This document shows positions 11,101-25,200 of a stretch of DNA of 64,000 bases, in pieces. The translations under genes and the position numbers were made by a program. This DNA comes from Ursus arctos (Eukaryota; Chordata; Mammalia; Carnivora; Ursidae), in contig NW_026622875.1 of NCBI RefSeq assembly GCF_023065955.2, positions 15,355,001 to 15,419,000 on the forward strand. Direction: 5' to 3'. Each line of letters opens with the position of its first letter. Position 1 is the first letter of the stretch. A model generated the notes under the pieces. That model saw only the letters and a list, made by a program, of their open reading frames with translations, was not told the origin of the DNA and did no database searches.

Positions 11101-14100
11101 TTTTTAGACTGAAGAATTAGACAACATCTACTCTATTTCAAAATGAAGAACATTTGAATTCCAGAATTTAAAAAAAGAGAGACGTATTAGCTTACGTGTA
11201 TTTTTTCTTTATGAAGCAGCTTCATTTTCTCAAAAGAACCATTGCTTTTCTAGAAGCCTCCCTGCCCCCCAACTCTTCAAGGACAAGGGCTCTGTATCCC
11301 CAGTCCCCCTGTGCTGTAAACTTCCCAACATCCACTGATATACTGCATATTTAAATGAATCACTCGAAAAGTAAGGCCTGACTTGGCTGTCTTGGGAATA
11401 CAGATTTGAAAATCTGATTGTTTACTACAGGAGAATTAGCCATAATTCATTCTGGTTATGAAACTAGCTATATTTCATACTTTGGCATCATAATTATGTC
11501 TTGTACATATGCTTGGAAAGCGATGAGGTTGATGATGAAATCAAAATACTCCTCGTTTTACAAAGTAGCAGCTTCCCTTAGTCCTTGTTCTAATATCGAA
11601 ACCAGTTTAATAGTGTCTTATGTTAAATTGACAAGGGCATGTCTATAAAACTTCAAATTTCCAGCTCCCAAATTGTTAATGCTTTACCAACCAAGTGGAA
11701 AATTAGAAAATTTAAGAAGAATTACAAAATATAAGTCATGATTTTCTGGTCTGGGGCACTGAAATGGTATAATCAGTTTCTTGGAACTCATTTATTGTTC
11801 TTAGAGTTTTAGAACAGTAACTTGAAAATTTTAGAATTTTATTTCCCTTTTTCTCCAGTCTGGTAACCTAATATGTGCTTTCTCTTAACTGCATGGAATC
11901 CTTACTATTGTGATCGAAATGTATAGCTCCTGTTGCTTAATCTTATTCTAACCAACAAACTAGAGCTAGGTCTTCTCTCTACCCTTTAGTATAGGGCCTA
12001 TTGCAGATTGAAATGAGAATAATCAATTAACAATTGCATAGTGCTCAGAATAGATTTAAAACCATCTTGTGGAGATGTGAAACGTGGTGAGGTACTATTT
12101 TTTTGGTAAGTAAATAGTACCTTTTCAACTATTCTATAATTTCTTTAACTTGCCATTTGCCTGAGGACATCTGTAGTTATTTTTGGTAAGGAAATAGTAC
12201 CTTTTCAACTATTCTATAATTTCTTTAACTTGCCATTCGTCTGAGGACATCTGTAGTTATTTTCTGTAGCAGAACCTCTGATTCTAAAGAACTCTTATTC
12301 TTCTCCTAGTTACCATTCTGAGGCTTTTCATCTGTTCTGGTTCCCTCTTTAAGCTTGAATTATTCCTTCTGGTTAGAAATACAGTTCTAATAAGTTCTGG
12401 AGATCTAAGGTATAGCATTATGACTATGGTTAGCAGTACCGTGCTATATACTTGAAGGTTGCTTTGAGAGTAGAGCTTTGATGTTCTCATCATAACAAAA
12501 CAACAAAACAGCAACAACAACAAAATGGTAGTTATGTGAGGTAAAGGTTGTGTTAACTAATGTGGTGAACATTTCCCTATATTTATTTGCATCAAGTCAT
12601 CACATTGTACCCCTTAAACTTACACAGTGTTATATGTCAGTTATATCTCAATAAAACTGGGGAAAAAAAAGAAGTATGATTTATTAGGATTAGTTCCAAA
12701 CATAAACAGTTATGAAGACTAGAGAAGATTTAAAACAAGAAGGTCATTGTCGTTATCTGTTAAACTCCTGTGTGCCTGTTGACCTTCAAGTCTGTTAATA
12801 TGTTTATTGGTGTGACATAATATATGAGTTATCTGACAAAACTGAAGGGGCCTACTTGTGATCTGTTATCGCTTCTGACTTAATCAACTTATCATTTTAG
12901 TCATAACTACCATTAGGGCCACACAAAAATGTTCAGTTTGCCATTCCTTAAAGTGATAACCAAGTGCTTTCTAAGACTTCATAGGCATCTTCTGGAAGTA
13001 CTTGTTCTGCCTCTGGTGCTAACTGCAATATTTAAGATTGATGTTAGTTTAAAAAGGATGGTAATATGTTCCTGTACTGCTGCACATTGCAGGAACATTT
13101 AGTTTGTGTCAGCCTTTGCTCTCCTTGTCCTCAGTTGCTCTGTCCTCTTGATGTCAACCTCATCACTCATCTTCTGAGTGTCACCTCATCACCACATCTT
13201 TCAGTGGCTATCTCACCTTCTCATGAAGTCCAGCTTCCTTTCTTGGCGTCAAGGGTGTGAGCTAGCCCCTCCCTTCTCTTTCAGTCTCCCTCACTTGCTG
13301 TGCATTCCCTGTTCCTTCTGAGCTAGGTTTCCCTGAACTTCTTCCGTATACACCTGTTCCTGCCCCTCCTTACCTCCCTTGCTTTGGGTATCCTTCTCCC
13401 TTTGTTGGAATCGTCTTCTTGTCTTTGTTCACTTGGAGAATTACTGTTGTTCTTCCAGATTCAGTTTTAGTGTCACCTTCTTTGTGAAGCTGCCCCTAAA
13501 TCTCATAGGGAGCATCGATCCCCCCTCTTTTGTGAAGGCTAAAATCACTGTCAGAGTTCCTGTTACTCTGTTCTGTAATCAGTTGTTTTTGCATTTATTT
13601 GCCTCCCAGGCAAGCTCCTTGTGGGAAGGGATTCTTGGCTATTTATTTGTATACTCAATAGATTGTATAGCATCTAGCATATGGTTGGTTGATTGAGTCT
13701 TATCCTAGGACTGGTGCATTACAGATGGGCCTGATTTGGCTGGGTGTGCAGGACGCTGAGCTCTGCAAAGGCTGTGACATCTGTGAATGGAGATGGGGGA
13801 TGTTTGTGGGGAGGGTGGTGGTACCATGTAGTGATGGTTGCTGGGTTGCCACATTTACACAATGACTTCTGCTGTGCATTTTACTTATTTCCATTAGTTT
13901 TTTTTTTAAATGAAGTCTGTAGACCCTTTCCCTCTGCCCCTCTGAGGCCAAGAGACAAAAAAATCAGAACAGAGATTAATTGACCAAAATATCATATTTT
14001 AAATTCCAATGATCTTAACAAAAATCCCTGGAATCAGTGTGGGTCTTTTCTTTTGAAGAGTTCAAATACTTTCACAAATGTTACTCATTTATCTTTCCAA

Positions 14101-17100
14101 CACTATCTGTCCACATTTCATCGGCATAGAATTTTCTCGCAGAATGGAATGCCACGTGGGGCAGCACGCTCAGTGGGAATGTTCCAACCAAGATGGGTGA
14201 CTGACCCCAGCCAGGAATGGTAAAAGAGAGATAATTCCTGCATTTGCTAAAATGTTAGAGTGGTAACTCCTTTCCCTTGTACATTTCTGTAAAAAGGGAC
14301 TAAGACAGCTGACGAAAGACCTGCAGAAGCAATAGCACATCAGAAAGCCTGATCCACATCTTGAAACTCCAATTAAAGACACTTCTATACAACCTGTCAT
14401 TTGAGGGACATCTTACATCCTTGCTCAATGGGTTCAAAATAAGAACTAACATTTACATAAAACCTTAGACTTTACAAAGAGCTCTTGATAAGAGCTAGAT
14501 ATTTTTATCCCCATTTTACGGATAAAAGAACTGAAACTCAGAGAGGATAAAAGAACTTTCCCAAGGGCATGCAGCCCCATAAGTGGCTGACTTGAGCTAG
14601 GTTCTTCTTGCTTTAAATCCTGTGCTCTTTTTCACTTCTCCTTGTGGCCTTCGAATACTTCAAAAGAAGTGTTGCTGGAGCTGGTTTTACCAATTGTAAA
14701 GAACAGAAGGAAGCTAAATATAAATCAGCCTCAGAGAAAACTTTGCTTTCAGTCAAGGCCAAACATGGCCAGCCTTTATTAATCCTTAGATATGAGTTTC
14801 CTACCATGTCTTATGCATGTTCTCTTTTGTCACCTGTTTTCTTAAAAAGAGGCCTTGGTCATAGAGCAAAAGACAGAGAGAGTCTAAAATGTCACATCTA
14901 ACTCAAAGCCCAAGAGACAAAAGACCAACTAGTGTAATGTTTCCCAGGCTCTGAGCTCCAGGGGGCTGGTAAGATGAATAGGGCGAGGGTGTTCTTTTCC
15001 ACTGACCTGCCTTTCCGGTAACATGTGACCAGGAAGCCCTTGTCTCATGGCTGTGCTCACGGTCCTCATTGCAAGCCAGTGTCATGGGAGGTGGGGGGCT
15101 GCCTCTTCTAATCTTCCACTGGTCCCTTATTATGGTACAAGAAAACAAAAGTTCCAAACTGACTATGGGGTATAAGCCAGTTTGAAGGAAATTGTCTCCA
15201 GAACTTTGTTTCTAACTTGAAGTTCTGAGTTTAATTATTCCTCTGGGTGAATACATGTGATAATGGAAGCATCAAAATGATCTTTAACTGCGGTTTCCTT
15301 CCTTCTGTTCTGTGATAATGGGTAACTTACACCAAGGGACCAATGAGGAATTTAACTTTTATAATTTTGATGCGAGAGGAGAAGCCCGCAAGGCCTACAA
15401 GCAGGCACTGAGGAGAAACCCTTTGGGATTTGAAAAAACAAATATGTTTCTGAGAAAAACAGGAGGGTAAACAAGTGCAGGCTCTGGTTGCAAAGCCTGA
15501 GATTAGAGAAAGGCAAGGAGTTAGGGAAAGGCTTGGCTTGGGAGAGCAGGGCCTGCCCATTTTGGCAGAGCCCTTGGGGAGTGTGGGAATGCTTTCACTG
15601 ATGTAAAGCAATTTTTTTCTTTGGCTGATCTGCATGCATATTTTTAAACTCTTTAAAATTCAAGGAAAATGTGAAACGTGAGTCAGCTGAAGTTGTAAAG
15701 TCTAGAGAATATTTGTGTGTGTGTGTGTGTGTGGAGGTGGTACTTCTTCCAAATAAATATTAGAAAATAAACGCTGTATAATGGGAATGTACTGGATCTC
15801 TTGCACTTCAGATTTGCGGAACACTGTAAACTATTTGTAAGGAGGGTGAAAGCCAGGGGCCTTTAGCCAGGAATGTGACTCTGTTCTTATCTTAGCTTAA
15901 AGCAGGGTTTCTCAGCCTTGGCACTCTTGATCTGTGGGCGGGAGAATTCTTTATTGTGGGGGCTGTCCTGTGCATTGTAGAATGTTTATCAGCATCCTCT
16001 GTACTCTACCCACTAGATGCCTGTAGTACTCCCACAGTTATAACAACCAAAAATGTCTCTCCAACATTGCCAAATGTCTCCTAGGATGTAGGGGAGGGGG
16101 CAAAATTAGTTTGAAAGAAATCAGATAAAAGATATAATTATGGTGAACATGAGTGTATTTTGGAGAAAATTAAAAAGGAAGACAACTCGTTTTGAAGGTG
16201 CTCTGAATGCCTGTCTTCTTTGCCGATGATAGTACAAGTGTCTATTAAACACTGCTGCTAGGTCAGTGCTGCTAAAATATCCCTGTACTAGCAGGGTTGC
16301 CAGACCTTGCCAAAAATATAGCATACCCAGTTAAATGTAAATTTCAGATAAACAGTGAATACTTTTTCAGTATAAGTCTGCAATATTTGGAAAACACACT
16401 AAATATTGTTTATTATTTATCTGAAATTCACATCTAACTGGGAGTCCTGTATTTGACTTGGCAATCCTGTTTGCCAGGTTACTAGCTCCAGGGCCTGCTA
16501 TGACACGGGGACTCATTGTGCCATTTAAGTCTCTCGGTAATCTCATTACCTCACTTGCACTCTTCCTTCACAACAACACTGGAAATGGGTTGATCCTTCT
16601 TCCCTCCCCATTTTTCAGTGCTGTTGTTGGACATGTGTTGGCTCTTTTCTCTGCCTAAAATGCACTCTTCTGTCCTATGTTGCCCAAATCCTGCCCATCC
16701 TTCAAGGCCCAGAATAAATGGGATTTCTCCTTTCTATAACCTTCACTGACTAGCCTCATTACATATTACCATTTCCTGCCCTAAATTCCTACTACTGTGC
16801 TTAGTTTGAAACTCCGAATTTTGTACTTCTCTTGTATGGTTTCTGATACCTGAGTCTTACCATTTCAATAAGATCTTACATTCTTAATAATTAAACCCTG
16901 GTTTATGCTGAGCACTTAATAGGTACTCAGTGAAATTTCTGGTAATTGTCTGATGAGCTGTGTTCTGACCAGGCCTCTGTAGGACAATTTTAACAGGTCA
17001 AGAAGTCTCTTAAAATGTATAGTGATAAATCAATAACCAGTTTCTCTAATTAAATAAATTCTGCAGTTGTCCTCTGATTTTTTAAAAAATTTTATAAGTG

Positions 17101-19249
17101 AAATTTAAAAATTCTGAGAAAATACGTGATGTGGATATTTTGTGGTCCTGTCTGCCTTAGCTGCTGGTAGCCTGCTTGACAGCGGGACTATGGCCTTGTT
17201 ATTCTTGTTATTAGGCAGGGACATGGGGACAGCTGTGATTGGGTGTGCACATGGCCCTGCAATTATCCACCTTCTAATCACAACATTTCTTTCCTCTGAT
17301 TTTTATGTTTATCTCTAATCATGGTCTTGCTTTATGCTCACATGCTTGGTGGAGCAGTGGATTTCTATCTTGGTGGCTCATTAACTCAAATTTTAATTAA
17401 GAGATAGGGAGGTGCCTCTGAACTGAAAGGTATTAGATTTTAGAAATGGATTCTTATCTTTTGGTCAAGTTTAATAATTTTTCAGAAAGACTATCATCTT
17501 TCTCCTGGTTAGTGAATATATCCCCAGAGAGCATAGGGCCAGAATCATAAAGACTGGATCCTTAGAAGTTTGGCATCTCAGCTGACCACTGCAAATACTT
17601 AGCAATGTCCAGGCACAGAGGTAATAAGGTATTTGTGGGATAAAAAACTATTTGATGAATGTTCTGCAAAACGGCTACATGGGGTACCAACATAGAACAT
17701 GGCCACACAAATATGTGTGGGTGTCTTTGGAAATTGGGGAAGTCTAGGAAATTCTTCAGGATCCACTGGTCTAGGCCCAAGGCTGGCTGTATTACTGTGT
17801 TGACTTAGGCAAGCCTTCATTGTTTCAGTTGGAAAATGAGAAAGCAGAACCAGAGAAATTCCAAGATTTCCAGCTGTAAGCTTCTGTGCTTCTAATGTAG
17901 AAATGTGGTGTGAGATGTGTGCCCTGGATCAGCACCTTTGTGGAGTGCATATCAGCTTCTAATTTGGTCATTCTGGGGAATGGGGCCAGATACTTAGTTG
18001 ACCAGCTATTATTCTGCATTCCTGCTTTTGGACTTAGAAATGGTATTATGATAATAATGATAATAATTATTAACAGTGCCATGTAGGCCTTTTTTTTGGT
18101 GGGGAAGGCAGACCAAAGATTTGGAGTTTCTTCCATGCTCAATAAATGCAAAGATATGGATAGGTTTGGGAACCTTTTCAATTAAGTCTCCTTGATAAGA
18201 GGAGATACAATAAAGAGATCATACAATTCAATATTTCATTATCCTGAAATATATGTATATTTCATATACATATGAAATATATCATTTATCTGACAATAAA
18301 GAGATCATACAATTCAATATTTCATTATCCTTCAGAATTTTGAAAATGTAAAGTATATTCTTTTTGTGGGCCTTAAAACTTCCTTTGAAGATAGTGATAA
18401 CTTCATATTGAAGAAGTCAATGCTGAGGAACTGGAAGGTGTGTGAAACCATTGGAAACTCACAGTATACTTTGTATTTTTTCTTTAAATAATATAGTATG
18501 TGTAAAAGCAGTTAGCAAACGGAAAAGCATTATATATGTAAGGTATATTTATGATCTTTCATACTTTTTACTGATCTGCCATAGATTTTTTGGTAGCTTT
18601 CTTTGTCATCCATGCTATTACTTCTCCTGTTCTTTTACTTCATTGGTCTTTTGCATTCTCATCTCTGCCTTTCTTCCCTCTGAAGGTTGTCTCATGATAT
18701 GAATAATTTCAGGCAATCTACATGTAAGATCTTTCAGAAATGAAGCCACATACATTTTTATCATGACTCAGATATCAAAGATTGCTATGTATGTCCTAAA
18801 TTTGGGCTGAGAATCCTAATAGAAGTACAGAATAATTTCCTTCAGTTTAAAGTCTTAGTCTCCTTGAAGCATTTTTTTTTGCTACAAATATAATCTTAAA
18901 AGTTTTATAAGTGTAAAGATAAATAAGAAATATATCTATATCTATATGCTGAATTCTGGATAAGACAAAGCCCACTTTGCATTACTTTAAGAACTTCTGA
19001 GTTATCCATAATGTGGTGTGCCAAGAATGCATCTTATAAATCTTTTCCTACCTTTAGTTTTCTACAGCAGGGTCACAATTTTCTAGCTGAAAATTCATAT
19101 AGAAGCATTTGATTTGGATGGAACATTTATCATGCCTAGATCGAGACTTTTACTTTTTTTCTTAATATTCTCATTACAAATAAAAACCATGAAAAAAACC
19201 AATATTTTTCTTTATGAGAGACTCAAATTCTCTTTTGGCTATATATATG

Positions 19250-19281
<32 letters not shown>

Positions 19282-22200
19282 TACACACACACACACATAC
19301 TCATTAACACTACGGTTATGAGTTGTTCTAGCAAAATGTGTTTAGGAAGTAAGTGAATTGGAATCATGCAAAATAAGAAAAAGATTGAAAGGAACTCTAG
19401 TTACTCAAAAGATTTAAGTTGCTTTGGGGTGCTGAACTAAATTCAGATTCCCAGTGAATCAACTAATCAAATTAACATTCACCTTAGATTTCACTAGTGG
19501 GATTTAAATATTTCTTTTAAGATGCTAGGCAAAAGCTTAATCATAGAAAAAAATTATTGGAAATTAATGTAACTTTTAAATCAATTAATGTGATATAAGT
19601 GCAATTAAATTTTGTAGTTTAGCCACCTATCTTATCATGCTTGGAAAGGATAAGAAGTAGCATGTATTTCTTGAATTTATTAGTTTTGTGAATATAAAAT
19701 TAAACATCCAAGATAAGATTATTTTATGGTTTGTGCTTTTGTTGAGAATAGATTATGAATATTTTATTGTGATATAATTCTGTTTATTCCACTTCTTTGT
19801 TAATTAGAATTAACTTATTCCCCAAATAGGAAAAGGTACTGAAACTTTGTGAAGCAGCTCATTTCCAGAGAACACTTTTTTTCTGTTAGCATTTGTCTTC
19901 TAGAATTCATGTTTAAAACTAGTTATATTAAACAAACTGGATATATTATTGTTACACTTAATATGGTTTATAATTTTAGTTTTAATATTTTACTTTTTAA
20001 CTCCTTAGTGCTTAGTTATTATGGCTCTTTTTCTTTTCTGATGTGGTACAATTTAAACATATTCACATGAATAAAGCAAACAGTGTAGCTCCACCTTCTC
20101 TCCTCTGGGACTGAAATCAGGGATTGAAATGAGGAGCTGACCACACCCATCTCTGGGATAGCAGGACTGTGAGCACCCACTGGGAACATTCAACAGATGG
20201 AGCATAATTGGAAAACTGAAATAGTTAAAGGTTCCAACTAATGATGTTTTCCATTGTTTTTTTGGCTCTGGATAAGGAAAATGGGAAGCTTTATGAAAAA
20301 ATAGCATTTTTTTTTTAAATGAGAAGGACCTGGCCAACTATTAGCTATCAATTTTCTAAGAGGCTGAGTCATTTTTCTGTTTTGCTCTTCACAAAATATT
20401 TATAGCATTACACGTTTTATTTGGTCCCTGAAAGACTGAAAATACAAACAACAATTTCCAGTTGTTAAAGTTACTGGGTCTTCAAATTTATGCATTTAGG
20501 TAAGCCAAATATCTATGTCATTGTCTAAGTGGAACACTTTTTTTTTTTTTTTTGGGCATAACTCAAATGCTTTAAATCTTACACTTGTTCTTTTAGATCA
20601 CCGATCCGAACTTCTGGCAGCCAGATGTTTCATAAATTAGGAAAAAAATATTGTTCGAAGTGTTCAAACCTACTGATTTAAAAAAATTATGAATTGATAT
20701 GTGATGTTTGTTAATGTGAATGTTATAAAACTCTTATTTTACTTAACTTTTCATGTGGTTATACCGTGATTTTCTAACAAGATTGCTAATCTTTTGAGTC
20801 ATGGATTCTTAAATTTTTTTTGCATTGTTTCCTGTATCTAGTAAGGACCCATTCATATCATTTGTTCATTGATTGCTTTATTTCTGTGTCTCACCTAATC
20901 AAATTGTGAAATAAGCAATTTTAAGATCTTGTCACTTAACCCAGTATCAACCAAATGTCCCAGATTCCTAGTGACACCTGCCATGCTTCTGCCTATGTCA
21001 AATCCAGCTCAAGGCAACTTGACAAAATTGACTTTCTTATTGTGTGTGAGACGAAGCTACTTTGTTGATCCCAGAGGCATCTGAAATCATCACGTGAGTT
21101 AGTATTGTGGTGAAGCAGGAATAAGTGTACCTATTGTCATTTTGAAATGGCAATACCACATGTACCACATTTTGAAATGACATGTACCACATGTCTAAAT
21201 TGTCCAATTGTACCAATGACTAAACCGGTTTAACATGTTGGGAACTGTTTCCTGTATCAAAATCCTATCTCTTTTAGCTAATTTATCTAGCCAATTCCAG
21301 ATTCCTTGCAAATCTGTAGTAAGTTTTTTTTTTTTTTGCTTCTACTATCAAAAATTAATAATGGAATCATTAGAAATTGTTCTTATAATTTTTACTCAGG
21401 AATAGGATTTTAAAAATCTCAACAGTGAAATACCATACTTACTACCATGACTACTTACCAACTCAGCATTGTTCTCTGGGAGTTTATAATCATAGGAATA
21501 AGGGTAGAGCATCATTTGGGAGTATGAGTGGATTGTCAGATATGCTTTGATGGAAGAGAGGTTGCTGCGGATGAAATTAGCCAGGGCCTTGGTCTCTCTT
21601 TCGGACTCTGCAGCAGGTCCACAGTAAGTTTCATCACAGGGGCTTCGAGAAGCTCCGATTTCTAGAAAAACAGGTTTTTAATGGAATGGTCACCTACTGA
21701 AGTTATCACAAGGCATGTTTCAAACTTTCAAATTAGAAAGTTAAAAATAAGCTGTTTTCACAGGAGTCCTTGTGATAATGTATGTATGTATATATTATAA
21801 AGCATGCATGCATTTAGTCACAAGATTAGGGTGGTATGTTTTTAAGCTAATGGGGTAAAAGTTGCATGTGAGGGGCGCCTGGGTGGCACAGCGGTTAAGC
21901 GTCTGCCTTCGGCTCAGGGCGTGATCCCGGTGTTATGGGATCGAGCCCCACATCAGGCTCCTCTGCTATGAGCCTGCTTCTTCCTCTCCCACTCCCCCTG
22001 CTTGTGTTCCCTCTCTCGCTGGCTGTCTCTATATCTGTCAAATACATAAATAAAATCTTTAAAAAAAAAAAAAGTTGCTTGTGAAATCATCAGTGTGTCC
22101 CTGTGTAGTAATATACAATGAGATCAATATAGTCTGAAAAAATTAATAAGTAGGGGATAAACTAATATCCATGAGAAATTTCCTTACTACTGTAATCATT

Positions 22201-25200
22201 TTCTGAAAGTTAAATTACAAAATTAGGATTATATCACAGTTTCATTTAAATAATTCTTCAATGACTGTGTCCTCTAGATTATACATTTCGATGTAGTAGG
22301 ATTATGTCTGGATTGCTCAGTCTTATGTTTCCAGCACCTAACACAGCTGGGAACATAATAGAGCACACAATACTTTTTTTTGAGTGAATAAATAAACTGT
22401 TTATTGTCTGTGCTTTCAGAAAGTTAGAATTCTAAAATATAAAACTTTACATTTTTTCTTATTTTAGACACTGTTGTGTTTTCCTGTGTTATTTTTCCTC
22501 CTGTGCTTTCCAACAGACGCTTGCAAAATGGTCAGTCAGATACTTACGGCACCAACCAGCATCAAAATTTCTGTTGGGGTCTGTGCCAATGCAGGTAGTT
22601 CCAGCCTGGGTGGAGCGGGTCTTTCTCCACATTCGGTTCTGAAAGTGGATTATGTGGTTAGCCAAGTATAATAAAAGGTGGGTTGGTTTAAATTTCATCA
22701 GGCCCTCTCAGTATTGGTTCATATACCTTGGTCCAGGTGTAGATGTAGCCGTCGATATTGACCACAGGCAAGACATAAAAGTCTAACTCGTCGAGAAGTT
22801 CTGTCATGTGGATCTCATGTCCATAGGTGCGAATAGCCTATGTATGAATTAGGAAGAGAATTTCATGGAAGTATGAAATGTGTGATGCTACTAAAATTTA
22901 CATAGACTGGATGAATATTGACTTTGGTAATGAAAGCCATGTCCCCTATTGAGGTAGACATTATTAATATTTAAAAGGCAGTTAGCAAAATATTACCCAT
23001 AGTTTTGGTTAAAATAGTTGTTTTTATTTTTATTTTTATTATTATTTTTTAATTTTTTAAAGAAGATTTTATTTATTTATTTAGCAGAGAGAGAGAGAGC
23101 CAGTGAGAGAGGGAACACAAGCAGGGGGAGTGGGAGAAGAAGAAGCAGGCTCCCAGTGGAGGAGCCTGATGCAGGGCTCGATCCCAGAACGCTGGGATCA
23201 CGCCCTGAGCCAAAGGCAGACTCTTAACAACTGAGCCACCCAGGCGCCCCTAAAATAGTTGTTTTTAATTCTTCTCTGTTTCCAGGATATTCTTTTATAT
23301 CCATATATAACTCACATAACTATTTGACTTTTTACTTTAAAGATTAACAAAGATTTAATAAAATTATAGACTTTTAAGAAACATACATATATTCACTTAT
23401 TTTGCAATAAGTGTAAAGATTTAATTTAATTTAATTTAATTTTTTTTTCAAAGTGAGTAGGATATGAGGGTAAGACCTATTCTTAGTAAGTAAGGAATGT
23501 CTGTGGATGGCTGTGCATGTTTCTAATACAATCTAGAAACTTATTTAAGTTTTGTGAAACCTCCTGTAGATGGTCTCACTAGAGAGAGTGTCCAGTAAGG
23601 AAGAAGAATGAGAAAGCCTCCCATTATGAAGTGAGCTCACACTGATGGATTCTGGATGGCTGTCACCTAGGCTCCAGGCTGCATAATGATGAAAGTATCC
23701 TTCTTACTCCTCTATACTGAGTAGGGAATCCTGTAAGGAGACTAGTTCTCCCTGCTAAGTAATGTGGACATTTCTCCATGAATGAAGGACTTCATACTCA
23801 TTTATTATGTTCTCTTAGTCATTGTTCCTCAGCCCCAGGATCATATTAAACTTAAATTCAACTCTTTCCTAGGCTTTCTTGAATAGACTTTAAAATATTT
23901 AAGGCTTCTATATATTAATAGTTTTTTTTATACTTTTTGTGACTCTATACATGTGTATTTATTACAATAACACATGATGAAATAAGTGATTTTTAGGCTG
24001 AAGGAGCCATAGAACCACGTTCTAATCTTGGAGATAACCGAAGTAGTGATAAAAGTTTTTTCCTTCTAGAGGGCAGATGGTGAGATATCCATTGAAGTTA
24101 AATGGTTCTTTTTTTTAAATGATTTTTTATTATATTATGTTAGTCACCATACAGTACATCCCTGGTTTCCGATGTAAAGTTTGATGATTCATTAGTTGCG
24201 TATAACACCCAGTGCACCATGCAATACGTGCCCTCCTTACTACCCATCACCGGTCTATCCCATTCCCCCACCACCCTCCCCTTTGAGGCCCTCAGTTCAG
24301 AAGGGGGAATGAAACATGAGAGACTATGGACTATGAGAAGTTAAATGGTTCTAATTGGATACATAACATGTCTAGAAACCAAAACCATCACAAATAGATA
24401 CAGAAGTGTTTCACACAAAAGATAGTATATTGTATATAATAATTTTCTTAATTTTAAAAGCACTTCAGTATTTTAAACTTCTAATTTTGAAGTAATTTTA
24501 GACTTAGAGAAGAGTTGCAAATTCAAGGAGTTCCCATATACCCTTCACTCAGCTTCCCCTAATGTTATTGTCTTACTTAACTGTGGTACAATGATCAAAG
24601 TGAAGGAATTAACATTGGTACAATAATATAAGTTAAACTGTAGGTTTTATTTAGAGTTCACCAATTTTTCCACTGTTATCCTTTTTCTGTTCTAGGATCC
24701 AATATACAATCCCACATTGCACTGGTTGTCATATCTCCTTAGTCTCTTCTTATCTATGAGTTCCTCAGTCTGTCCTTGCCTCTTGTGACTTTGAGACAGT
24801 TGAAGAGTACTGATCTGGTTACTTTGCAGAAGGTCCCTCAATTTGGGTTTCTCTCTCTCTATATATATATTGGGTTTGTCTCTCTCTCTCTATATATATT
24901 TTGATTAGAGGAAAGTTATGAATTTTGAGGAAGAATACCCTACAGATGATGTGTCTTTTCAGTACATAGTATCAGGGGGTATATGATACTGATTATGTCT
25001 TAATGCTGGTGATGTTATGGGTGATGTTAACCTTGATCACTTGGTTAAGTAGTTTCTGCTAAGTTTCTCCACGGTAAACTTTGCCTTTGTAACGTAATAA
25101 CATATATGGGGGGGGGGGGAATGGGGATACTTTGAGACTGCAAATATTCTATTTGTCTTTAAACTTTTACTAATTTTTGCATACACACATAGGCTTTCAT

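Larger units (their letters stand above)
10001..21458 (-). other. CPB1: CPB1 intron 9
   Basis: 11.5 kb, the largest intron. It holds a pentanucleotide microsatellite, an 80-bp tandem duplication, L1, L2, MIR and MER5A copies, a duplicated hairpin segment and a TA/CA tract. Between 14650 and 15890 and from 19300 to 21450 I see nothing nameable beyond short homopolymers. Confidence 0.8.
21662..22547 (-). other. CPB1: CPB1 intron 8
   Basis: 886 bases, containing an antisense SINEC copy and an L2 3' end; the remainder is ordinary intron. Confidence 0.85.

Noticed and set aside
16010..16025. CCCACTAGATGCC as a CTCF-like site
   Set aside because: It is ordinary MER5A consensus sequence, present in very many copies.
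22474..22671. Plus-strand frame overlapping CPB1 exon 8
   Set aside because: It is the antisense shadow of a real exon.
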